Assembly (NCBI GenBank): GCA_032173965.1
Contig: CM063289.1
Span: forward strand, 27,987,690 to 28,051,689
DNA from: Sitta carolinensis
Taxonomy: Eukaryota > Chordata > Aves > Passeriformes > Sittidae
Reading direction: 5' to 3'
DNA: 64,000 bases
Notes under the pieces: generated by a model
Database searches by the model: none
Seen by the model: the letters and a program-made list of their open reading frames with translations, nothing else
Told to the model about the DNA's origin: nothing
Program-made: the position numbers and the translations under genes
In this document: piece by piece, positions 26,089 to 37,280 of the stretch
Position numbering within the stretch: position 1 is the stretch's first letter
How the letters are laid out: each line of letters starts with the position of its first letter

Positions 26089-27496
26089 GGAATGTGTTAT
26101 TTAACTTCGTGTGGTTGTTCGAGCCACTTCCTGACACCCGAGCGAGTCATCTGAATTTAACACATTTCTCTTTTGCATTTTGCAGCTCACCTTTAAGAGA
26201 GCACAAGGCGGAGGAGGTGGGAATATATGGACTTCAGCCCTTCCCTCCGTTTCCCCCTGTTACTTTCAAAGATTTTCTATTTAGAAAGGAAGGCTTTTTT
26301 TTTTTTTTTTTTCCTGCTGTTCATACATTACACATACTTCCCAGCCAAAATATCTTGCTTGTATATTTTTTTAATTTAACCTACATTACTCAAAATTGCT
26401 CTAAGAATAATTAAAGAGAATTCCTTTCCCTGTCTCTTTGATTTACCTGAGATTTTATTTCTGATGAGTGTTTTAAGAAAGAACATTAAAAAAAACTGGA
26501 GAGATTAACAATTACAAAAAAAATCAAATCCCACATCCTCCTTCTTGTCTGAATCTAATGAAAATGTTTAAACTGCATGGATATTTACCCTTATGAAAAA
26601 CATATGAACAAAACAAAACCCCCAGTATTCTGGTGAGATTCTGTAAACAGGACAAAACGTTAACTGCGGAAATATATCATTTAAGACCTTTATTTCCTTC
26701 TAGCTCTTTCCAGGCACCAAACGAGCTTTGCATGCAGATTTCGTTTCAGCTGGGTGGAATCATTCTCATAACTATTCTCCAAAGCCCATGCTCTGAGGTC
26801 AGCCCTGCTCTTTCTGCAATGGGATAAATATTAACAAGTGTGACTAACCCATTCCTTGCGCCCTTCTTAAATTTTCCAGAGTGTGTCAGCAAGCATGAAA
26901 GCCAGAGATCAAAAAAGGCAAGGGTTTTATTGTTGGAACCGGATGGGAACAGGGATGCAATATAGGCGAAGTCCCAGCACTTCGGAGAAGTTGGTTTATA
27001 ACAACACCAATAAAAAATGAGGGAATTACTGGGCTACAAGAAAATGACCTTGTTCTTCTGCTCAAAAATGAGTCAGTTTTCACTTGACCCCTACAATAAT
27101 GTTTTACAAGGGCTGGATCAACGCCCCGGGAGCAAACCTGGCCTTTCCCTGTGAGCCCCGAAGGACCCAGGAGGGGACAGAGGTGGTGGGGAAGGTGTAA
27201 TATAGCTCAGAGCCTCCTGGGCAGAGGTGATGGGGCTCTGGGGGCCTCAAGGGCTCAAGGCTCACTCCTGTTTTTCTCTGCACAGCTTCTGCTTATGAAG
27301 TTTCATGGATGATCTTCCTCCCTCCCGTGCAATACATCCTGCTGTGACCCAACCTGCCCCCATGATGGAGTTTGTAAGACAAACACACGTCTGGTTAATC
27401 ACCCAGATGTTTCTAGGGAGGAAACCCTTAGTTTAACAGATCTGGTGCTCAATAAAGCAGTTCAAGATGCTTATTACAAGTACAGTTTGATCTGTG

Positions 27497-27516
27497 CAGC
27501 AGCAGCAGCAGCAGCA
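27497..27516. repeat. (CAG)6 trinucleotide repeat
   Basis: Six perfect CAG units in noncoding DNA; no credible ORF reads through it. Confidence 0.9.
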
Positions 27517-29445
27517 ATGGAGAGCCCAGTTTGGAGAAGAACTGGGACACAGGAGCCAAGCAGCTTTGTTTATAATCAGTTAAGTGACAAGAAAGATGTG
27601 GATTGAACTTCTGGTGAGCAGGGCATTGGGAAGGGAGGGAAAGAAGCCAGGGAGGGTTGGGAATTTAAAGGCATCTATCACAAAGCTTCCCAAAACTGGA
27701 CAAATCCTGTACACATGGGGAGAGCACGGGGCCCCTGTACACACTGCTCATACCAAAAATTTGTCAAAAACAGATTACAGCCTTGAGAATATCCCTGCTC
27801 AAAGTCAGGTCTACTCCTGACAAAGCCAAGGAAAATTAAAAGCCAACCGAAAAAACCCAAACCACCAGAAATGATGAGCAGAGGTATTAAATCCTGAGAG
27901 AGGATTTATTCACATGACCAACCAAAACCTGGGCCCATACAGAGTTGTTTCCTCATAATGCACAGGCCTCTTGCTTTCCAGAACGTGTTTAATTCTCCTA
28001 CACATTCCCTCAAATGAAAGGTATGCCCCACATTTCAGCACCTCTGTTGCATCTATTCCACTGACCCCGCAAGAAATCGACTCACTCACTTTGTTTCCAC
28101 ACCTGGCTTTCTTCTCCTCCAGGATGTCAAACTGCAAAGCAGAACACACCCAAGAGCCTACGCTTTTCTCCCTCAATCTCTTGTAGCACTTTAGCTCGAA
28201 AACCAGCAATTTTTGAGGTTACTGGGTTTGAAGATTGTAAGAAGAAAAAGAAGATACCTGAATTGTGGTCCTGACTTAGATAGTTCCTGTTCCACAGTCT
28301 TGTTCCACCCTGGTGCAGTGATAGCCAGAGCTTCCAAAGGCATGAAGGGAGCTTGAAAAGAAAGGAGGAAAAGGCAACATTTAGTGACCCTTTATCTCAT
28401 AGCCTGTGATATCTGCCATGGCTTGACAGAATGTGTGAAAACCTCCTGCAGACACTGTACAGGAGAGGTGGACTTGTCCACTAATGAAAGCAAGCCTCAT
28501 ACACAAACACCAGACAGAAAGAAAGCCCTTGTGTTTTTCCAGCATAGGATATATTTGGATTTGCGTTTTTTCACTCAGTGGCTCCTGATGTTCTAAAAAT
28601 TCCTGTGTGTAAATGCCAGACACCCAGCTGAGTCTAAGGAGAGTCAAGAAGGAGCCACCTGCAAATCAGTGCCCAATATTCTCCCGAGGTCACCATCTCC
28701 ATGGCTTGGCAGAGGCCATAAGGAAAAGTCCCAGGAAACTTTGTAACTTGCATAACTTCTAAACTTTGCCCAATTAAACTGTGGTTCCATTAAACTTTCC
28801 TTTAGCTGGCAAAGGACTGGCTGAGTTATTATGGGGAACAGCCCCAGGCAATTAAAAGCAAGAGCAACATTACAAATCCACAATTTGGTAGACAAAAATC
28901 CCTTGCAAAAGATACAGCCTTACAGAGTTATAGCTTACCCAAATGGGGAGAACCAAATTAAATGAAAAAACATATTGTATATTATCTTAATTTATATATG
29001 AGATTTTAGACAGTTCCAGATTTCTGGATTAAATACAATACCATGTGGCTCCATTAAGCCTCACTGGCCTTTTAGAATATTATTGAAAGAAATAATATAT
29101 AACAGTTTGAAAGGTTTTTGGATGCTTGGTGGCATCATTATGCAATTTATTAATATGTGGGCAGAGTGACTAATGCCTCTGAGGATGTATTTTTAGTTTC
29201 AAAAATAAAACACATAAAAAAGCAAAGTGTGCTGGGGGGGCCAAGAAGGAAAAGCAGCTACAACTGGGTTTGTGCTGGAGGCATGTGATGGCATCCCTCA
29301 TTCTGTCTGTCCCTCCACACACCCAGTGCCCAGAATAGCCCTTCTCCTTTCACTTATGCCATTCCCAAAGGGGCCCAGAGGCTCCAGCTATTGCAATTTG
29401 GTAGAATTTGGATATTTAGCTCCTTTTCTGGCACCTTTCCTCCAT

Positions 29446-29890
29446 TTTTAAGGCTGAAAGGGACAATTCAGATCATCTAGTTTAACGCTCAATATAAATC
29501 CCCAAGAAAATAATTTCACACATTCACTCGCTAATTGAGCCTACTACTATATGTTTCACCAGTCATCTGGGCTGGCCTCCAGTTCTGATTTCAAGATGCA
29601 AAAGGATGACAAATCCCCTGCCCCCTTCAACAGTCTGCCCCCTCTCCCTTCCCAATCTCTCAATTTTGCCTGTCTTAAATTTCCAGCCATTGCATCTCGT
29701 TATGTTTTTCCCCCATTAGACTATAAAGCCCTTTTGTATGTGGTATTTTTTCCTCCAAAAGCATTTACTGCCCAGAGTCAGGGCACTGCCTGATCTGCTT
29801 TTTTTGCTAAGTTCACCAAATGGAGCACCTTAAGCCTCTCTCCACAAGATTTCCTTTTCCAACCCTCAAATCATCCCTGTAAAACTGAAC
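29446..29890 (-). mobile_element. Ancient CR1/L3-type element, antisense
   Basis: The order of motifs is AAAGGGACAATTCAGATCAT, 'ctagtttaacgctc', 'aatttcacacattcac', 'ttccagccattgcatctcgt', 'tatgtttttcccccattaga', 'gagcaccttaagcctctctc', then 'ttttccaaccctcaaatcat'. This follows the old CR1/L3-like family known from turtles and crocodilians ('agggaccattatgatcatctagtc...ccagccattggatcttgttatg...'). It differs from young avian CR1. About 450 bases are retained, with an inserted or diverged central part. Confidence 0.75.
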
Positions 29891-32288
29891 CATAGGCTGA
29901 GAGTTTACAACCTCCATCATGAAGCCGAGTCCCTGCATCTCAGGTTAATAAACTCTCTATTTTTTAATAAGGCTTCTGTGAAATGACCAGAAATAGTCCC
30001 GCAGGATGTGTTATTTCGAGGTAACTATTTCCACATGGGCTGGAGGTGCAGCCCTGGGAGCAAAGCCTGAGGAGAGCAGTAGGAGAGCTCTTTACCCTTT
30101 TCTGCAGCCGTTTTTAGCACTCTCCCAAACTGCACTTCAAAACCCAGGATTTTTTTTGAAGGGCCCATCCTGATGGACATTTCCTAGACCACTAGGAAGA
30201 AGCTGAATGATTTTACCTCCCCATGCACACACAGAAACCAACACCTGGGAAAGCTGCTTCTCCCAGCACAAAACCTTCCCTGTGTTCAACAGCACTGGGA
30301 GCCCCATCTCCATCAGGAGCAGAGGCACTGACAGGCCTTGGCACATCTTACTTCCCAAACCACTCCTTCCCCAGGCCCAAAGAGATATCTAGAAAATCTC
30401 TAAGACATCACCAGAGCCCCTCCTTCCCCCAAAATTAATAGGATTAAGAATAAACTCTGGGGTTTTTCTTCCCCATCTTTTTCCAGTGATGGTGTCCATG
30501 CTTTGGAGCTGCTTCTTCCCATTATTAATTGGTTTATTTGCTGCTTGTTAAATGACAGTGGAGTTTCACAGGATGCTTGGCTTTAGATCTTCAGAGAAAA
30601 CTTCCCAATATTGCCAAAAAAGCAGTGAAATGACAAGACATGGTGAGTTCTAGACAGTCTCTTCAGGCGCCGGAGTTACAGCTCGCTGTTCCACAGATTC
30701 TGGATGACATAATACTCCACTTTTTCATCTGTCCTGTTTGATTTGGATGTGAGATTACACACCAAATGAGGAGTTTGAAAGAAGTGCCAGCTCAGTTCCA
30801 TTTGGCCTGGCCTTTATATACCCCACAGGGACAAACTTGCTGTTCTGAACTGAGACCAAAAATTTCAGTCAATCATATGTGATAAAATATCTGAGTGAGG
30901 TCAGTGCCACTTTTAAACTTGTTTTCCTCACTTGATTTGTTTGACTCTCTGTGGCTCAGCTTTACTCCCAATGCTAGTGATTAAAATCCTTCAAGACAGG
31001 CCATTCACTTCACATCAGGCCATTTTCTACTTCCCAAAGTTGCCTGCACATGCTGTGAAATCTTCCTGTGGCTTAAGAGCTCCCTAACCTTCACTCTTTG
31101 GTTTCAAACAAGCCTTTTGTTTCCCTCTCTGATGAAAGACCACCAGTTTAAATGCAAATTTGAGTAGGCATTACAACTAAAGCAAGCTAGCTAATAAACC
31201 CTCCAAACCAGCTAATATGACTCTCCTTTCCAGCTGTGAAATGTCCACAAAGAACATATGGAACATCTGGATTAGAAGAACATGCCATCGGCATCCCAGT
31301 ACTGGTGTTACACCCAAAAAGTAATGCAGGCTTTGCAAGCAGCCTGCAAAATCTATTAGATTTACAGGATTTTGAATTCTGTTTTAAAATTTAAAATTTC
31401 CACATGGCAAGCAGAATTGCTCAAGTATTCTCAAAAATATCTGTGCTAGGCAAAGCCTAAAAGCTTGGTTTTATGGTGGAAGCAGGCAGGAATGGGTAAA
31501 AAATGCAAATAGGCTTGCATGCAAAGCAAATAAAAATAGTCTTTGAAAGGAAAGAACATTAGTGGATGTTTCCTAATGGTCACCATTCACCCTGGTCATT
31601 CTTTGCACTTCACTTGCCAAAGGCATAAGGTTTTAATTCATAGTCAATGTAATGTTTAGAGTTTCATCTACTTAAACGATTCTTTGGGGACTGGTTACAA
31701 TAGCTATATTCTGGGTTGAAATTGCATTTTTTTTTTTTTTAAACTAGAACAGAATCTTACCAAGGAGTGAAACTGGAAAGGATAAAATTAGATTCCTGAA
31801 CCTTCATCTCTTTTTAGAACCAGACGTGAAAAAAACTGCATCCAGTTTTGTTAAATATTTTTTCCACATCTGGTGTTCAGTCAAAACCATAAGAAAAGTG
31901 CTGGAAATCTCACAAGAAGGTTTGTACTCTTGTGATTTCCAGTCCAATTTTTGCAGCCACAGGAGATCTGTACAGTTCAGATAAGAATCTGAAGCAGAAG
32001 CCAAACCCAAACTGTGAACCTCCTGAGGCTCACCCCACCCACAACAGCTTATGTCTTTACCCATCATTTGCAGCAGATGTTCTTCCAAATTCTCCAGTGA
32101 GATAAATTCCATTAAAAGTTTCAGGAGAAAGATTATAAGATGCATACAATACCAAATAAAAGTGTCCAGAGGAGTTCATCATGGCCCATTAAACTATTGT
32201 TAAAGACCTTCATCCAGCAACATCTATTGATTAGAGCAGTTTGCTTCTCCTTAGGACTCATTTTTCCATGCTGAGCTTTGGGGGCTTT

Positions 32289-32360
32289 TTGATCTAAAGG
32301 CCACTGACGTCAATGAGAGCATTTCCATTGTCTTCAGTGGGCTCCAGATCAAGCCCTTGA
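32289..32360. repeat. Palindromic old amniote repeat (hairpin)
   Basis: CCACTGACGTCAATG and CATTGTCTTCAGTGG form an inverted repeat of 15 bases with two mismatches around a 10-base loop, followed by CTCCAGATCAAGCCC. The pattern 'cattgaagtcaatggga...cattgacttcaatgggctttggatcaggccc' is a familiar ancient interspersed repeat in turtle, crocodilian and bird DNA. The family name is not assigned. Confidence 0.5.
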
Positions 32361-33117
32361 CAAGCTGGTTCCCCCACAGGTCAGTCTGGAGATGGGTTTC
32401 TGCCAGCAGATTGTCCCTAGAACATTTCGCTGTAGATTTACAATCTTTATAAAATTTTTAAATGAAGTTCTATAGTTAGATTCATATGGTAAATCATAAA
32501 TTACAGCAGACTCTGCAAGCTTGGGTTTGAGGGTTGGGATTTTTTTTTTCATTTGGCTCTCGGGAAACATATAGCTTTTTTCCGTAGGAAATTTTCTCCA
32601 AATGCTAATTTTACCTGTTTTCTTCCTTCTTCTTTTTAATTTTTTTTCCTCCTCAAAAGAACATGTGCATTTTCTCTGCCAAACTCCTCTGAGGAAGGTT
32701 GTGCCTGTGGCAGTGTTGGCGATGTGGGCAGGCAGGCACTCACCATCCTCTGTCTTGATGTTTGTTGGAAGGGCAGGAGGTGTTTTTGGGCTCTGCCTGG
32801 TACCAGACTAGTGAAAAAGGAAAGCAAGCCAAGAGTTTCAGAGTACTTTTCTCCTTTAAGGTGTATTTAAAGTTGGAGGAACATCTTACGTCCTCTCTTC
32901 CATCAAACCCTTGAGGGATAAATCCCTGGAGCAAAGGATGATCCTGACGCAGAGCCTTGCACACATGAAGAGTGGTGCTAACTGGGACCTCAAGGATCTC
33001 AACACTTCCTACAGTGGCCAGGCCATGTGAGACCAGGACACAAGGGACAGCCCCCAGACATTCGATTCCTAATTGAGATTCCCTCTCTCCAGAGCCTAAA
33101 TTTAAGAATTCGAGCAG

Positions 33118-33190
33118 CATTACCAGGCCCATCTGCAAAGTGAGAGCAATAATCCCACAATACCTTCTCAGAAACGCTGTGAGGCCACGA
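33118..33190 (+). mobile_element. MIR-type SINE 3' remnant
   Basis: 'ccaggcccatctgcaaagtg' followed by 'agcaataatcccacaatacc' and 'cagaaacgctgtgaggcc' matches the MIR core tail 'cccatctgtaaaatggggataataatacctacctcacagggttgttgtgagg'. The 5' part is lost. Confidence 0.5.
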
Positions 33191-34654
33191 ACTCTCTACA
33201 CAGAGTAGTACTGTTCAGTAGTAAATGAAATCTGTTTTCACTTCCAAGGCTATGGCATAAATTACTATAGGCAGAAATCCAGACTAGCAGGCAATGAACT
33301 GGATGGGGCCCACTCAGTTCCTTCCATCTTTAGCTTTGATTTTCATTGTTCTGTTTCATTAATAGAATTTCCTTTTTTTTTTTTTCTTTTTTCCCTCCCC
33401 CCGCTGTAATTTTTCTAAGCTGTTAATTTGCCAGCAGAAAGAACAGCCTCAAAATTGTATACCAGCTCCTCCAAAGCACCCACAAGAATCTGAGCAGCTT
33501 TTAGCAGACTCAGCGTTTTCCTCTTTACTTCACAGCCCTGGTATATATAGAAAAAGAGGCTGAAGAAAGTCTGTTGTTGTGTTTGCACTGGGGGACCATA
33601 ATCTGGCCACTTGTTTTCTGCTTAAAATACATTGCATTCTGCAGAGATTGTCCTTAAAATCAGGGTTATCCTCCCAAGTCAGTGGGGCTGTGGCAATTGG
33701 CACCACAGGTTTTGAAGGACATAAATATCACCCCCAACCAGGCACCAGCTGAGAATGTCTTAATTCGTTCTATTGTCTCGTTTATTCCTTTTATTTTTAA
33801 GGAGGGATATTCGATTCAGATCATCTCTGCAGGAAGGAGAATGGGGGACATGCTCAGGAAAACTGTAAGGAACAAAATCATCCAGAGATTTTTCTAACTC
33901 TCTCCTTTGCTTTCCCATGGTCCCAGCCCCTAATCCTACCAGGGGCCAGCTCCACTGCTGGTCCCTTCTCTGATCAGTGGTGCCAAAGGCTGTGGATGAA
34001 CAGGCATTTCATCACCTCTAGCTGCCCCTTCTGATTCATGATGTCTATGAAAGGAATTAGCAGCAATAAATTTGATTTAAATCCTATTTTTTCCCCAATA
34101 GCAGAATTCGTGAGTGCATACAAGTGCTCCCTCTGGAAAGAGAACTGGAAGGCTAAAAATAAATAAGATGAATGAAGGATTACAGGATAAAGTGATGGCC
34201 ACTTACAGCCAAACAGGATTCACTGCTGGAGGCTGATAAGTCTCTTCTGATGTTGAGAGCAGTAGAGAATCTGCTCCATAATTTTTGTTCAACCAAGCCC
34301 TCCTGGAAGTACCACCTGACCATCTACTATTTCCTTGGGGCCCTGGCAGGGAGGATTTTTGATGTCAACCTCTGCAGGAGGGGCACGTCCTGACTGATGA
34401 ACTCAGTCAGACTTCTGGGGTCTGTGGGGTTGGATGACCCAGGACTGAGGGACTGAGGTGAGAAGGATGGTGTGGAAACCATCACCTAAATGCATCCCTT
34501 GCCAAAGTTACCTCCTCCCAAACATGATTAAAAACCAAGGAGGTTTCTGCAGGCAGTTAGGAAAGGGCACATAGCAGGACATTTTCTGCCCATATCTGAA
34601 CTTGGGATTTCCACTGCAGTTTGGCTTTGCCTATCAAAAAGACCTTGCTTTATC

Positions 34655-34780
34655 TCCACTTTTGACATACAAACTCTCAGGCACAGAAAGGCTAAAAAAT
34701 GAGCCCAAGTCTCAGAGCCAGAAATAAAACTCATTAGTTCTTCATCCACAGGGAGCCCTTTGCTTCCGTCTCATCTGAAC
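34655..34780 (-). mobile_element. MIR-type SINE remnant, antisense
   Basis: 'ctctcaggcacagaaaggct', 'aaaaatgagcccaagtctca' and 'gagccagaaataaaactcat' follow the reverse complement of the MIR core ('ctgaggcacagagaggttaagtaacttgcccaaggtcacacagc...cagagccgggattcgaa'). It is diverged but the motifs are collinear. Confidence 0.58.
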
Positions 34781-35899
34781 TGCCATGCAAGCATCACTGG
34801 CAAAGGCATCTCAAAAGAGGAGATCAATTTTATAGTGGTTTTACTCTTTGAAAGCATGAACAGGCTCTCCATTAGGAGCTATAATTTATCTGTCTGTGAC
34901 CACTGACTGCAGGTCTATGAAATGCATCTAAATGGATTGCACAGAGCCAGAAAACTCAACTCAAGTATGTATAGCACACATATAACAAAGCTCTGCAAGG
35001 CTGAAAGTGCAGAATATCAGCAAGTGCTCTGGTTTCTAGATTGATTTGGGAGGTAGCTAGGCTTAGCTGAGGGCTGTGGTTTCTAAATTGGACATGGTTA
35101 CCTAAAACTATTGGAAATTTGAATTGCATGTCAGATGTCTGGAATAAATGGACTCAAGAGACATAAGAAAAAACATGTGACCAGTATTTTTCTCTTTTTT
35201 TAATGTCTTTTGGAAACTGTTTAAATCTCATCTGGGGCTTGTATAGTTTCTTTGTTTAGTAATTCAGAATTGAAATTCTTCATAAAGCTTTGCTAATCAA
35301 AAGGTAAAAACTTGATTGTTGCACACAGAGCCCTTCATCCTGAAAGATGCCTGTACACTTTCCAAAAACACACTCTCCTTTCCAGAAAAGTAAATGATCC
35401 TTTGCAAACTAGGTAGTGCTGTTATTTTATTTACCTCAAGTAGACCAAATTTAAATTCCAAGCTGGGCCCTCATGGCCAAACCCTGTTTCCATCTCTGCC
35501 AAGAGTTGTAGCTGGGCTGTTCCCCCAGGATGTTGGTGCAAGGCAGATTTTGAGCTGCACATCTTTAGCAAGACCATCCAATACAATGCTGGAGATTTCA
35601 AGCCATAAATTTCCTGTGAACTGCAGTCACCTCTGGGGTGAACTGTATCACCATGTCCACACCAACAGGTGTATTGCCCCCCGTGACACTGAAAGGGACA
35701 CAGGTAGACACCTTTCTGTAGGCAGAGTGGCTTAACCTGAACCAAGGAGGCAGAACCTGGGATGAAATATTTCCCACCAAGGTGTGGCTTTGGTTTGTAA
35801 AAAAGAAAAGGGGTTTTTTGGAGATGGAACATGGCTTCCTGTGCTCACTTTGGGGTCTCTAATCTGTTTTTCACAACCTTCATTGTTTGCTTGGTGAGC

Positions 35900-35916
35900 C
35901 AACCAACCAACCAACC
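35900..35916. repeat. (AACC)n microsatellite
   Basis: Four AACC units. Confidence 0.85.
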
Positions 35917-36812
35917 GATCTACTCTTCTTCTCTCCCCTCATCTTTACCTGGTGGATCTTCCCACTTCTGATGTTATCTAGGAAGTTCCCAGAAAAATGC
36001 GGATAATTAAAAGCTTTTCTACTTTGTATTTCTTATAGAATTCCTGAACTGGACAAGAGATCTGGTCTTTCTCTTTTCACCTGACAAAGATGCAACTGCT
36101 CAGGTCTAGAAAATGCTGGGAGTGGGATAAGGGCATAAAAATGTTACTTTTTGTTCTAGGATACCTCTTCATCTCCAGGATTTTGAATACAATGAAAAAT
36201 GGCAGACAATCTGTGTATGTAGGAGTCCAGGCAAAACTTGCAGCTCCTCTCAGCAGAAACCTACTATAGCTGTTTCAGCTGAAGTTATGTTTCCTAAAAG
36301 CCCTAAACTACACCAGCTAAAGCAGAGCTAACGGCAGCATATAAATGTCATTGGAAAGAATTACTGCTGTTTTATTTGTTGCTTTTGCGGACATTCAGGA
36401 ATCTCCATCCAGGCTCTGTTTTGGATATGTGGATATTCTGGTCCGTGCAGCCTTGGCAGGGTTAAATTACTGGGGGTAAGAAAGGACAAAAGCTCTTGGA
36501 AGGATTTGACACCCCTCTCTTTCCCACTCCCAGCATTCAGGTGTGCCAAGATCTTACGGTTTCTTTTAGATTCACATAATTAAATGAGTGATGAGGAAAT
36601 TCTCACCAGTATAAAACTAAATTATTTGTTGCTTAAAATAGAGCTGTACCCTCTCCTGGTTGTCTCAGCTGGTGTCAATCAGCATGTTCTGGGACATTTC
36701 TTGGGAATAACACCACAAAAATCAGGACAGCATGGTGCAACCCCAGTGGGTCCAGTATTGAGAAGGGAGCATTAGAGTGACCAGAAGAGAAGCAGGAGAG
36801 CAGCTCTTGAAA

Positions 36813-36815
<3 letters not shown>

Positions 36816-36862
<47 letters not shown>
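36816..36862. repeat. Poly(T) tract, 47 bases
   Basis: Uninterrupted T47 that ends about 20 bases before the CpG island. Confidence 0.97.
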
Positions 36863-36863
<1 letters not shown>

Positions 36864-36879
36864 GAGGCGTTTTAGTGTT

Positions 36880-37280
36880 CGGGCAGGAATTCTCACTCCG
36901 GGGGCCAGCTTGTGGAGCTGTGGAGGACACGGAGGGTTGCCGAGGGGAAGCCCACGCAGTTTTTCTCTCGGTTTAACAGACAGCCCGGGTTCATAGCTGC
37001 CAAATTTTGCGAGCAGGCTGTAAATTTACGAGCCCCGGGAGCGCACCCGGCTCCGGCTGCGGAGCTGCGCGGCCGCGGAGCGGGGCACCGCGGCGGGGCA
37101 GGAGCCGCAGGGGAGAAACTCAGTATAAAGGGGGGGAAAACAACTATAAGAAGGCGGGGGGAGCAAAGAGGAACAAAAGGGAAGGGAGGATTTCAGTCTC
37201 GTCCCCTTAGCCTGCGCTTTTAAGGGGATGAGATCCGCCGGTCCCTGAGCATCGCGGGGCTCGCAGCGGCAACACCTGGG
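36880..37280. promoter_or_regulatory. CpG island without a recognised gene
   Basis: Dozens of CpG dinucleotides lie in about 400 bases, densest at 37030-37110 (for example GCGCGGCCGCGGAGCG and CCGCGGCGGGGC). The surrounding DNA is CpG-poor. A TATA-like box (AGTATAAAGG) sits at about 37120 on the plus strand, and a possible plus-strand donor (CCT|GTAAGG) near 37361. In birds such islands usually mark promoters. The ORFs across it (such as 36912-37223 and 37281-37907) resemble no known protein, so a noncoding transcript, an unannotated first exon or an enhancer-type CpG island are the options. Confidence 0.6.

Larger units (their letters stand above)
18801..29445. other. Noncoding, about 10.6 kb, no gene recognised
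   Basis: Unique AT-rich DNA with scattered microsatellites, A/T tracts, one CpG-enriched patch, one weak exon candidate and patches that may be conserved (25000-25290, 26100-26460). No transposon longer than 100 bases was recognised. Confidence 0.5.
29891..36815. other. Noncoding with fossil SINE and hairpin repeats
   Basis: Between the old CR1/L3 copy and the CpG island, only the palindromic repeat at 32.3 kb and two MIR remnants were recognised. The rest is unique. Confidence 0.5.
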
